A stretch of DNA of 64,000 nucleotides from Helicoverpa zea. Lineage: Eukaryota; Arthropoda; Insecta; Lepidoptera; Noctuidae. A program made the translations under genes and the position numbers. The notes under the pieces are model-generated. The model was not told where the DNA came from, ran no database searches, and saw only the letters and a program-made list of their open reading frames with translations. Below are positions 42,309 through 54,600 of this stretch, one piece after another; the stretch's first letter is position 1, and every line of letters starts with the position of its first letter. The stretch is from positions 6,200,001 to 6,264,000 of the forward strand of contig NC_061463.1 of NCBI RefSeq assembly GCF_022581195.2, read 5' to 3'.

Positions 42309-45300
42309 TTTGGCGACGAGTGAAAATATTATATTGGCGGCGTGTCTGTAAGTAGCGAACATCATTTCTTTTGAATTGAAAAGAAAGGAAGGGGCAGGTA
42401 TGGTAAGTTCAGTTTGCGGATTAGAAGTCCCCCTAAACAGCCGAAATCTGAACAAATTGGCCGTCTGTCCAAAGAACGTGCAAGTTAAAGTATCTAGTAA
42501 GGATGCTAGTATATTATCCAGTCACCGACTCGACTATAAATTATTGTAGGTATGAGACTAAAGAATTGTCACACCAGTGCTCATGTCTAGGTTTTACTTG
42601 GAAAGTTTAATTGTGTGTTCTTTGAAGCATATAAGTAAGTTGTACGTTAGTAATTGTACTGTATATTCATCACATAAGGGTTTTCCAGAAAGCCTGTATC
42701 ATAATATCACATTGCGTATGAAATTCATGTATTTTTCACCAATGGAACATAGAACATTCATTTGTTTTAAGATTGGTGCGAATCAGTAAATCGTTTTAAT
42801 GCTGTGATGCTACATGATGGCTATGATTACAGCATACAGCCAAACATCTGTTGTGGGAGTAATTTCCTTTATGAAAGATAAATTACATTGTGTTCCTAGT
42901 TCCTATCATAAAGTAAATAATCTTTGGTTCCCATTGACTATAAAAGTGTGAAAAGTAATAACTGGGAATGCAATTATGATTGAAAGTTTCAAATTAATTT
43001 GTAACTTGTAATATAGTGAAATATTTGGTGAACTGAGTGCATAATATTATAAGTACCTACCTTGAGTTTGTAAGCGACTCCCTACTACAATAATTAAGTA
43101 GTTATTTCTACTAAATAATCTGATTTGAATTGAGTAATTTTAAGTATTTGAAAGTTAATCTGGACGAGTACCTTCTTTAAATCTTGATTAATTTCAGATT
43201 TTCTGTGCCGGTGGTTTGGATAATATAAGCTTCCAAACCTAGCTTCCCTCCCAGAGTCTAGTTAACTACTTACTTGCTACATTGTTCTGGTAACTTACTT
43301 CAAGAGACTTGCTTACAATATAGTGGATATTACAAGAACAAACTGGTGGATTTGTACCTTTAGTCAACTGTTCTATAAATGACAAACATGTGCTAGTATT
43401 TAGTTAAACAAATAGCACATTGAAGGACCATTGTAAGTTGGACTATGTATGTTGAAGTACTTACCCAGCTATACTGGTATGTATGCACATATGCACAACA
43501 TTCCAACCCGTCAACGCTTCCAGTGGGTTGCCTATCTAGTTAATGTTAATTATAATGGTTGCTCAGTCACCCTGAATATAATTCTAATCCTTTTAATTTA
43601 GTTTGTTTTGCAGTATTAAAGAGGTTGTTATGTTACAACAGAGATATCTCAGAAGATGCAGAACAGGAAAACAGTACCAAACAGCAATATTAGATGGAAA
43701 ATGTGGATCAAAACTTTTGGTATTCAATAGATAGAATCTTTGGTAAACATCCTAACTCATAATCCTAATTTGAGTATTTTAGGTGAATATGAAACTCTTA
43801 GACCAAAAGTTTAAGGAACTAAGCAATGGAGCATTTTTGTACTTTAATTAATTCCCATTAAGATCTGTTGGGACAATGCTGCTTTATTTACCTAACTGGG
43901 GTTTCACATCTGTGACAAAATCTTATAAGAATGAAACATGGAAGGAGTTTCAATATAGATACTTACTCTGGGTACTGTCTAATGATTTCGATTTCATAAT
44001 TTGGTGATTGCTTGTGCTTCTAAAATATAACCTTCAAGATTCAGGCTTAAGTGGATTTTATCACAAATGACTGACATTGGTGCAGTTTAACAGAGTAGCC
44101 CTCATTGTAATATTGCTATTTATTTGTAAATTATACTTTACAGTATTGCAGTGCCCAACAAGAATTATAAGTGTAAACTAAATAAACTTACATAGAAAGT
44201 TGTTGGGAGAATAACATAACCAAGACATGAAATAGAATCCATTTATTGATTTGAGATTAATACATCTATCTTTTTGAAGTAGGTACAATGTGTAGACTTC
44301 TCAGATGTTGGCTACAAATGTTCTTGGCATACTGATTGTTGTTGTTGCTTTGCCACCCACTTGTGAAACCTGGAGATGCCTGCTGACCGAACAGTTTCTT
44401 GAAATTTTCAAAGCAGCGGCACCGAGCTGCCTGGGTCCTGTGGCACCTGCATTTTATCTGCGGCGCTTGGTTGTTCACTAAGTAGGTACCTACTTCATAG
44501 GTTCTAGGTTTCAATTCGGCGTTGATGGGCGCATGAATTTGGAATCCTGCGGCCAATCTATAGGTGGACGGACGCTGTAGAGGGGTCGGCGATCGTTTCT
44601 ACAGGGGGAAATGTGCATCGACGGGAGCGCTGTTTGTGAGTTGCTGTTCACTTTGATGAAAGGAGGAGGAACAGTAGTTGAGAGTCTCTATTGATGGATT
44701 CTATTCTATGTTAAGGTGTTTGTTTGTGTTTTGTAGTTTCACTGAATGTCACAGCTACAGATTACAAAGCTGATGACACCTGTCAAAGCGCGTTTCGTTG
44801 CACGACGTAGTTGTTAACTAAAATCCTAAAATCTGATAAGTTAAACGTAACTATAAAGCAACGGCTTTATAGGTGCCTACGTTATAATCGTAACGTACAC
44901 ATAGCACTAAAGTACAATTTGTAGAATTGCGCCCCTGGACACTCATTGATGTAGAACGCTCGAAGCTTAGGTATATCAGAATTCTTTTAGAGAGTGTATC
45001 TGCAGAAGCATGCAAGTGCCAGCGCTGATCCATACGGTTGAAAACCAGATTACTTGTTGCAATGCTGAGATAAGGAATTAAGCTTTGATATATTCCACTC
45101 TCAATTAATAAAAGGAAACTGTTACCAAAATTAGTTGAGTTTGATTCATATTATGTTTTAAGCATTTGCTATTAATTTCATTTGTAATAAGTTAAATAAT
45201 TTTGCAATGGGGTGTCAAATTAGATGTGAACGGTGGCTGGTCCAAGCGATCTGTAACTATGTAAACATGATTGCTAGGTAGGTTGGTTCCGAGTCTAATA

Positions 45301-45797
45301 GGAATACCTACCTTTACTTAACACATTAGTATTGCACTAAACTGTTAGTGCTCTGTTGTCATCGAGATTAAACGTAATTCCCCTAGTAGTACAATTTTTA
45401 GAATAGTTAACGATACAACATGAGTAAACGAGATATCTTTTCCGTCAGGAGAGCTGCGTTTCGACCGTTTAAGTTTTAAACATTGTATAATAGGTATACT
45501 GGCACCTAGACACGTTGAAAAGCAGATTGGAAATACAAAGGTATTTCATTTGTAGACACAATTTACCACTTAGGTACAACCGTATAAATTATTGTGTTAT
45601 GTTGTTATCAATAAAAAAAACTTCTGAACTATAATTCTACTTTTAGTCATTATGTATGTGTGGGTACTGGCAGAAATCTGCTAGTTCGCGGGCCCACTGC
45701 GGAAGTCAACCGGGTACGTACGTATAAGTGATCATAATTACTATGTATTTATGTACATGTTGGAAAAACTAGAGATCGTACGGCAGTACTAAATAGT

Positions 45798-46222
45798 AGA
45801 ACTATTATGTTTGTATTCGTAAAGCTTTGCGAGGCACGTTCCACTGTTGCTAACAGTAAGGTCCGTGAGAAATCGTAAAGTTGCGCGAAAGTATTAAATA
45901 GTAGAACTATTATATTTATATTCGTAAAGCTTTGCGAGGCACGTTCCACTGTTGCTAACAGTAAGGTCCGTGAGAAATCGTAAAGTTGCGCGGAAGTATT
46001 AAATAGTAGAACTATTATATTTATATTCGTAAAGCTTTGCGAGGCACGTTCCACTGTTGCTAACAGTAAGGTCCGTGAGAAATCGTAAAGTTGCGCGAAA
46101 GTATTAAATAGTAGAACTATTATATTCGTATTCGTAAAGCTTTGCGAGGCACGTTCCACTGTTGCTAACAGTAAGGTCCGTGAGAAATCGTAAGGTTGCG
46201 CGAAAGTATTAGATAGTAGAAC
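45798..46222. repeat. 105-bp minisatellite, four units
   Basis: Starts of AGAACTATTAT at 45798, 45903, 46008, 46113 and 46218 give exactly 105 bp (35 codons). Units are nearly identical. An open frame crosses it on the minus strand only because the period is a multiple of three. Confidence 0.9.
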
Positions 46223-46240
46223 TATCATATGTACCTATAT

Positions 46241-46705
46241 ACCTATATGCCTGACAGGCAAGAACTTGTACAACTTTACGAGGTGCGACCAGCAAGGTTC
46301 GCGAGGATTCGTATATGTTGTGTGCAAGTATATACCTATATGCCCGAGAGGCGAGAACTTGTACAGCTTTACGAGGTGCGACCAGCAAGGTTCGCGAGGA
46401 TTCGTATATGTTGTGTGCAAGTATATACCTATATGCCTGAGAGGCGAGAACTCGTACAACTTTACGAGGTGCGACCAGCAAGGTTCGCGAGGATTCGTAT
46501 ATGTTGTGTGCAAGTATATACCTATATGCCTGAGATGCGAGAACTTGTACAGCTTTACGAGGTGCGAACAGCAAGGTTCGCGAGGATTCGTATATGTTGT
46601 GTGCAAGTATATACCTAATATGCCTGAGATGCGAGAACTTGTACAGCTTTACGAGGTGCGGACAGCAAGGTTCGCGAGGATTCGTATATGTTGTGTGCAA
46701 GTATA
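46241..46705. repeat. 93-bp minisatellite, five units
   Basis: ACCTATATGCC-type starts at 46241, 46334 and 46427, continuing to about 46705. The period is 93 bp (31 codons), giving long open frames on both strands. The core reads TACGAGGTGCGACCAGCAAG. Confidence 0.9.
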
Positions 46706-47585
46706 AAATGGTAGGGTCTGGCATGGACTTGAAAGTCACGCTCCACTGTCGTGGAGTCCTTGAGTAACACTCAAAGGTTTGCTTTAAACGGCGCGGCGGT
46801 AACTTGTTGGTAAGGTTATTGAAAGTGGTAATGGTAAGGTAATGTGTGAGTAAAAGGTAAAGGTAATAATTTCCATAAATCGTCAGTGTAAAACGATTCG
46901 ACTGTAGTGACATTTCAAAGTTGTCCGGTTGTTTATAAAACACTAGCAAACGCTACGCTAGTAAAATGCACGTAAAAGTCATTACGGGGCTTTAATCGCA
47001 AGTACGAAGCGTCAGGACAAACTTCATTTCAGCATTATTGTTTCAACTCTGAAGCTAGAAATAAAATTCTTACATTGGGACAATGCATTCTGAAACTGTT
47101 TTTCAAGTAAGTGAAGTAAAATTATTCAGTCAAAGCCCGACAAGGGCAAAGGCACTACTTGGTCATTTGAAGGAAAAGGGAAAGGAGTAGGTAGCTAGAG
47201 TAAAATGTGAGGAAACCACTGGGAGTATGAAGATTTATTACATTCCATTAATAGGCAGGTACAGTTTGGTTTTATTTATTTTTATATTCATTTTGATTTT
47301 GCCGCTAGTGGATCTCAAGTGTTCGTAATTGTTTCGAGCATGAGATACCTACCTTAATATGTCATTACTTAGATATATAAGTAGATGATTTCGATAATAA
47401 ACTGTTTGAATCGGACCAAGCAAGATGAGTGCTCGTTGGCTGAACGTACAGCAATATTTGAGACTGTTTGATTCCACATGGACTAACAGGCGGGATATTG
47501 GTGTCCATCGACTGATCACCAGACTGGTTATTGATGTCGGCAAAGTGACGGAGTTTAATTTGTTTTTACTAAACAAAGGAAGGGA

Positions 47586-47783
47586 TGTAGTGTACTGTAT
47601 TATCACCGATATCTGTCGTCTCGTTGTCGCATAGACGCGGAGAGTGCACACTATACTCTATGGCCAGTTGGCGGGAAACCGGGAGAGGGTGTGGCACGGG
47701 AGTAAGACGTTATGTGGGCAAGCGAGCCGATATCCTAATTATCGGATGGTAATTACAGAGACACAGGCAGGGCGAACACTACA
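47586..47783 (+). repeat. 3' LTR of element 2
   Basis: 198 bp from TGTAGTGTACTG to GAACACTACA, preceded by the purine tract and followed by the target duplication GTACT. See the 5' LTR for comparison. Confidence 0.88.
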
Positions 47784-48359
47784 GTACTCATAACATATTT
47801 CGGTGTAAAGATCTCGTCAATACGAAGCCAATGAACCCAAACACTTGGCAGTTGCTAAATACCGATACGGAGTTCCCTTGATTTTCTGTCGCCTCCGTCA
47901 TCAGGTAAGATCCAAACCTTCATAATCATATCACGAATAACCTGTTAGCTATGGGACAAAACTGCGAGTAGAAAGAAAAAAAAATCATATCGGTCCAGGC
48001 GTCTTCGAGGTAGCGAGTAACAAAGAAAATAACAAGTGACTTGAGAACCCGCTCCTTTTTTTAAAGTCGGTTACAACAACGCAGCAAATATCTGTTTCAT
48101 ATGTAATGCTGCCATTATTTTAAAAAATGGCAGTATAGTCGTAACACTTTAGCCTGCCCTAAGGGCAAAAAAAAACCAGGCGCGTTTTTTGAATTTGGTA
48201 CATTACACTGCTCCAGCAATGTTGAATGACAAAGCAAGTCTATTAAATACTTTATTAAGTAAGGTTATTAAACACTTTTGTATTTAATAATATTTTGTCA
48301 TTCAAGAGGCGGAATAGCCATAAATGTGTTTGCCAACAGAGGTTTAATAAAAAATTGAC

Positions 48360-49087
48360 GGCAAAGCTGAGAACTACCTATTTATCCTGATTTTTATTCA
48401 TATTACATGGTCACCCTTGATGGCGACGTCCTAAGGAATATGGAAAAGATGATTTTTTATCAGAGATTGAATACATACACTTTTCATTTGTGCATGTATA
48501 TTTAGTAGAAATTTATACTAAATGTTAGTGTCTTTATTTTTTTTATTCCATTCCGATTTCAGGTAACTCAAGCATTTTCTCATTTCAGAAACGTCAGGAT
48601 TGAGGAGCCACTTAAATACGTTTTTTTACAAAATTCACTCAGTTTTACTACTTTGTTTATGTATTACAAATTCAGACACACTTACTACTAAATGTTTATG
48701 GGGTGTAATTTGAATTTGTTACTTACGATTCATGGGAATTCACACTTTCATTGTATGGGTTAAGGTGCCACATTAAAAGTATTTTATCTTCTTAAATTTT
48801 AAAGGTACTGGAATTAAATTTTTAGTACTCATTGCGCTCAATTACTACTAAATCGTACAAAATTTTCAAGAATGTACATCATATACTTTCTGTGTTCCAA
48901 CGTGGCTCCTCAGTCCAAATATTAAGATTGAGGAGCCACCTTTGTGTTCATATAACTTTTGAACTATTATACTACAAATTCCAAGATTGAGCCTACAATA
49001 CTTTTTAACTTACTACTAAATAAGTACAAAATTTCATTAAGATACAAAAAGTGGCTCCTCAATCCTGACGGACATAAAATAATATGT
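48360..49087. repeat. Right arm of the inverted repeat
   Basis: Reverse complement of about 40500-41222. The arm is cut at 49109 by the long-TIR element and resumes after 50804, where 51035-51064 still matches the left arm at 40394-40430. Confidence 0.8.
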
Positions 49088-49100
49088 TTGTTATTTGATA

Positions 49101-50813
49101 GATATAAACGTGTGCGTTCGCGCAGCGGAATGTTGTTGAATTTAAAGATTTTAATTATGCAGATAATTAGTGTAAGACGTCCTATAATTGTGTATGGTAA
49201 ATAAAAATTTGTGTATGCAGCCATTGTGGAGAAATTCACCAAAAACAGATTCCGCTGGGCGAACGTTGGCGAACGTTGTCCTGGCGGAACTTTTTTTAAT
49301 CCATAAACTTTAGAAGAAAAGAGATGTGTCCGAAAATTAGTGTGTATTTGTGTATAATTGATTATGTATGAATGAAATCAGAGCATGCATAAACTTCGGA
49401 GAAATTCAAGTTTCCGCTACGCGAACGTTTGGCCATTAGCTAGTTATCATACAAAGCGCTTACATAGAGAGCTGTAGATTTTTACATACGTTGTTTTGAA
49501 TTTGTTTATATTTGTTTAAAAAACAGGTTTAGAAAAAGTCGTAGGGTTTAAAAGATAAAAATATAAACGTAAAATACACTTATTAGGTCTTAGTTCTTAA
49601 AGTATGCAGTTTGGGGTCTAGATTTTCACGTTTACACAAACCTTGTAAGTGTCTCCAACATGTTGCCAAGTATCAATGATGTTCCGTTAGTAATTAAAAA
49701 GTTATAGGATATTTTACCATGAATAGATCACTGTTTACAAAGCAGTCGAATATCACGACGTTCTAAAGGAATTGCATGGTAAAATGTATGCCAATAATTA
49801 GTTTAATCATTCAACTATTCACTTGCATAATTTCATGTCATTAAATTCAGTAATTAAAGAAAGACAATTATAATACTGACGGAGCATCGAAACCCTACAT
49901 AATCCGACCAAGTTCGGATAGCTACAAAAAAGCGGCCGTGCCATATGTCTAAGCAACGTTCTTAACTTGGTAGGTTAGTATTTATTAATATGGTACAGTT
50001 GCGTACACAAGCGTTAGGAAAAAATAAAACAATTATATTTCTTGATTGAAAAATATTTTTTTAATAATAATGCCACTTAAAGTTTCATTCATTTATTATT
50101 ATTTATAAAATATATAATAATGCATTTAATCGAAAGTTTTTGACATGTGAGAAAATACCATAATTATTTCCAATAACATGAAGTCTACAATTAGAAAGTT
50201 TAATATTTTTGTCCAAAAACATGTGTCGACGACTGTACCCCATTTTACGTTAGTATGTAGAAGTTTACAATCAAATTTAATGGTTTTCTAGGTCAAAAGT
50301 CAAGCAAAAATTGGACTGATATTGGGCACTATTTCAAGCACAATTTTTTGAGACGTAAATTGTACCTATAGCTCGTTCGATATTCGCGCACTGAGGTGAG
50401 TATGCTGGGCGTAGAACCTACGCCCAGCATACTCACTGAACGAAGCCTATAACTCCGAAGTTATTCGAGCACTGTTTTTTCTTTTTGGGCACCGTTTGGC
50501 ACTATTTGGGAACTATTTTTTGAAGTATGAATTATGTTTGAAGCGTATACAGATTCTCCGGACGGAGGTGAGTATGCTGGGCGAAACCTTCGTCCAGCAT
50601 ACTCATCGAACTATGGCTATAACTTCGCAAGTACAAGAGCACTATTTTTTTCCTTTGGGCACTATTTAGCACTATTTCAGAACAGTTTTTTGACATTCAT
50701 GAAATATCAGGATTCCATGGTGAGTATGCTGGACGAAGGGACACTAATTATCTGCATAATTAAAATCTTTAAATTCAACAACATTCCGCTGCGCGAACGC
50801 ACACGATATAAAC
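49101..50813. mobile_element. Long-TIR transposon with 9-bp TSD (MULE/foldback-like)
   Basis: The 64-bp ends starting GTGTGCGTTCGCGCAGCGGA (49110 and, inverted, ending 50804) are perfectly matched. The flanks GATATAAAC (49101-49109, 50805-50813) are an exact 9-bp duplication. That combination is typical of Mutator-like or foldback elements. There is no transposase, so it is non-autonomous. The interior includes sequence shared with 21300-21566 and a hairpin array. Confidence 0.85.
50396..50740. repeat. Array of three hairpin units
   Basis: GTGAGTATGCTGGGCG starts at 50396 and 50568, and a third, one-base variant starts at 50720. The first forms a perfect 19-bp stem with a 3-nt loop (partner CTACGCCCAGCATACTCAC), the second a 14-15-bp stem. 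The third keeps only the left half, and then the TIR begins. Spacers share CACTATTT-type strings. Confidence 0.8.
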
Positions 50814-51064
50814 ATAACTCAAACTTTCATAGCTGTTTTTCTTTAGTAAATGCAATTTTGATAAAAATATTGATAATTGTGTTTATATTTAAATATTTGT
50901 TGAAATACAGAAACGTAACATAAAAGAGTTTGTTTGAAAAAGTACTGAATAGCACTGGGATTACTTTTGCACAACCTCACTTCATACTCAAAAGTCCCAA
51001 AAATCGACTTAGCTCCATTTTGTCCAAAATGTTACTTGGATCACTTCTGTTCTTAACTAGCCAT

Positions 51065-51665
51065 TAATTAAGACCTTTCTTTTGATGTATCATTCGTCTA
51101 TCTGCATTGTATAGTTTCTGTGTAATCACGGGCGATGACTACGGCAAGTGGCGGTTCTTCTTCTCTACCCACCAACCACCAATAACGTGCCTTCCAGAGA
51201 AAGAGGGATGAAATAAAAAAAAATACGTAATTAAAATTACATTTATTGATTATTTATTATTACATGTTATCGGGAAGGGGCATGGAATGACGAGCACAAG
51301 TGATGAAATATTATCTCATGCTTATTGAGATATTCCTGAAAATTATTTAAATTAAATAAATAGTTGAGAGCAAGTCCTCCACAAGACAAATACTGTAAGG
51401 TATTGTCTTAGTAGCACTATAAATTAGCTAATCCTCTGCGGAATCACAGATTAAAAAAATATCACAGTGTAAACAAAATATGCTTAGTACATTCAGGGAT
51501 GTTCAAGATGCTAGTAGACAATATTCAATTAAACTCGAATCTAGCCTGTTATGCAACCACAAACTGCAATATCAACCAATCAGCATTTCTACACGCCTTA
51601 ACACTAAATTCCACACAAGTACTCGTATGAGGATTGCTACTAATTAATTACTTTGTACTTTAAAA
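51065..51665 (-). other. 3' UTR and downstream region of DDX5/Rm62
   Basis: No coding sequence. Two AATAAA signals on the minus strand (plus-strand TTTATT at 51242 and 51253) suggest that the transcript ends near 51,230, giving a 3' UTR of about 430 nt. Confidence 0.5.
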
Positions 51666-54600
51666 TTAATAGTCATTAAATCTCTTGTGGCCTGCACCAC
51701 CGTTGCTGCCGCCACCATTTCCCCTACCGAAGTTGCTTCCACGTTTGAAGGAACCGCCGCCTCCGCGGCCACCCCCGTATCTGTTTCTGTTCCAGCCTCC
51801 GCCTCCACCGCCGCAGCGGTCGGCCATGGTTTGGAGTTGAGGGTTCACCACCTGAAGAAAAGACATCTTGTTAGTGCCATCATAGTGCGTCTATGTCAAA
51901 TACGTATAAGGACATAATAATCAAGTTTGTTACAACATCTGAGGATGGGATCCAGACAACATTGTGTGGACACCGAAGGCATGTAGCTGTATTAATGTAC
52001 CTCATACTCGCATTCATGTTACACTATGTAGAAGCGTACCCATGCCAAAGGTATGAGGAATTGTCTCACAACAGCAGATAAAAATTCAGTACTAACCTGA
52101 TTAGCTTCTTGTAGAACTGACACAAGGTCTTTGGCTTGACGAGAGTTGGAGGGTGTAAAGAAGGCATAAGATGTGCCTTTTGATTTTGAACGTCCTGTTC
52201 TGCCAATCCGGTGAATGTAATCCTCAGATGAGTTAGGATAATCAAAGTTAATAACGTATTTTATTCCATCAACATCTGTAAAAAAATTAACAATTAGGAA
52301 ATGCTTAAATAATGTTTGGTCAGAAAAGCTAAGAACAGTCATTTTGATAACAGAACAAAGAAATCTATGAGTAGAACAAGTTAATCTTCAAAATCTGTGT
52401 AATGTTATGGTAACTCATAGCCGTGTATTACTTACATGAATGAGTTACACAGATATGTACCAAATACAATTCAATATTTGCCTCTCACTCAGAACCCAGG
52501 AGTCTTATTAAGGGCATGATGTTTAGTTTATTTGTTGTAAAATCTTTGTAATATTGATATTGCCCCATCCAAAACTCCATTTGGCCGAAATAGAAAACCC
52601 TTGACCCTCTGCCGATAACATCTCAACTGTGGTCAAGTTTTTCAACAATGCACATCGGAGAATCTTTCATCTCGGTACTCTTACTCTATATACTAGTGCA
52701 TCACCAGGTTTTCCACACTCTCAAGTGTATCCGTCCGTACAGATAGACGGACATACCATCAAGCTTTCCGGCCTCGGGTCCAATCACAGTGAAAGGCACT
52801 AATGAGGCACCGTTATATTGACGAGTTATTGCATTCTCTAAACAATGTACTGCATCAGACTACATCATCTACAAATCCAGTGCAGTAGTGACTTGCCCAT
52901 TAAATTCGGGCAGTAATCAGATAGAACACAATAACCTTCCGCCAGTGCCTCTGAAAGTATAAACAAATGCAAGTTACAATAAATAATTACATTTGAATTG
53001 CTAGTTTGAGAGCAATAAAATCTTACAGCACTTTCACAACTTTAATTTTAAATGGGGATATTATTGTTAATACCAGCTTGGCTTTTCACTTTTAAAACTA
53101 ATGCTCGTCAATTTTTTTAAATTATATTGCTCTCAAGTGTGTATAGGTACAATCAGAATTACAAGTAAGCTTTCATGTTCTAAATTTTTCAAAAGAAGTC
53201 TTTGAATTCTGTATAAAACCTAGACTATAATATTTACCAAGTCCTCTGGCTGCAACATCAGTTGCAACAAGTATACTGGCACGGCCTTGCTTAAATTGAT
53301 ATAGTGTTTCATCTCTCTCCTGTTGAGTTTTGTCACCGTGCATACAAACTGCAGGCCATCCATATCGTCTTATATTCCTAGTGATATTTTCTACTTTCCT
53401 CTTAGTTTCTACAAAGATAATTGTTTTGGCACCAGGCTCTTGACTCTGTCCTATTTCTTGTAAAAGTACATTTAATCTGCAAAGATAAACTGTTATTAGA
53501 ATTTTTTAAGACATTACATAAGAATTTTATAATTTTTTTGTCAGATCTTCTTAGAGGAGTATAATTTATTTTAATCAAATACTATCATTCTTATATTAAA
53601 TCATCATAATAGACTAAAGAAAATTTGGCGCAAAAGTAGTCAAGAGATACATACTTGTTTTCTTTTTCATGTTCCTGGCAAACATCTACAATTTGTAAGA
53701 TGTTGTGGTTAGCTGATAACTGTAGTGATCCAATGTTAATTTGGAGGTAATCTCCCAGGTAATCTTCAGCTAATTTTCTTACTTCCTTCGGCCATGTTGC
53801 TGACCACATCAAAGTTTGTCTATCAGGGCGAATTTGTTCAATGATTTTTCTAATTTGGGGTTCAAAACCCATGTCCAACATTCGGTCAGCTTCATCTAGG
53901 ACCAAATATGTGCATCTCTGCAAATTTGTGGTACCCTTTTCTAAGAAATCAATCAATCTACCAGGGGTAGCAATTACAATTTCTACACCCCGTTCTAAGT
54001 CACGGCCTTGCTCTCTCTTGGGTGCACCACCAAATACACAAGTGTTACGGACATAGGCAGAGTTACCAAAGTCAGAAGCAACTTGTTGGATTTGTTGTGC
54101 TAATTCACGAGTTGGTGCAAGAACCAAAGCAATGGGACCATCACCCCGCCTAATAGGGGGCTGGTTGTTGATATGCACAATAGCAGGTAAAATGTAAGCC
54201 AGAGTTTTTCCTGAGCCAGTCTGGGCAATGCCTACTAAGTTCTTTCCAGACATAGCAATAGGCCAGCCTTGTGCTTGGATAGGTGTTGGGTCCTTGTATC
54301 CCATGTTGGTTATGCTTTGATTGACATAATCAGGAAAATTGGCTTCATCAAAATTCTGAATGGGGTTTGGGATATCCAGCCCACTGACAGTGATCTCATA
54401 TTTGCTTCTATATTCCTCTACCTCATAGGGAGATCTGTTTAGAACTGTTGGGTGTGGGTTGTAGAAATCTTTGTTGAATGGTTGCAGAGACATAGTATCC
54501 CAGTTGGGCCGGCGCATGTTTTGACCGCCAGTGAAGTCTTTCTTGCCACCGCCGCCGCCAAAACCGCCGCCAGAACCACCAAATCTGTTGCCACCGCCGC

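Larger units (their letters stand above)
41890..47788 (+). mobile_element. Non-coding LTR element 2 (LARD-like), complete, 5-bp TSD
   Basis: Bounded by GTACT on both sides (41890-41894, 47784-47788). It has near-identical LTRs, a TGG-starting primer-binding area after the 5' LTR, and a purine tract ACAAAGGAAGGGA at 47573-47585. The 5.3-kb interior has no gag-pol; its longest open frames are artefacts of in-frame minisatellites. Non-repeat blocks match element 1. It must depend on proteins from an autonomous relative, which is not in this window. Confidence 0.88.

Noticed and set aside
45749..46228. 159-codon repeat protein
   Set aside because: Explained by the 105-bp minisatellite inside an LTR element.
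46209..46949. 246-codon protein gene on the minus strand
   Set aside because: The frame is carried mostly by 93-bp repeats whose period is a multiple of three; other frames are open too, and no domain is visible.
41895..47783. Endogenous retrovirus or gypsy element with envelope
   Set aside because: No gag, pol or env frame can be read in the interior.
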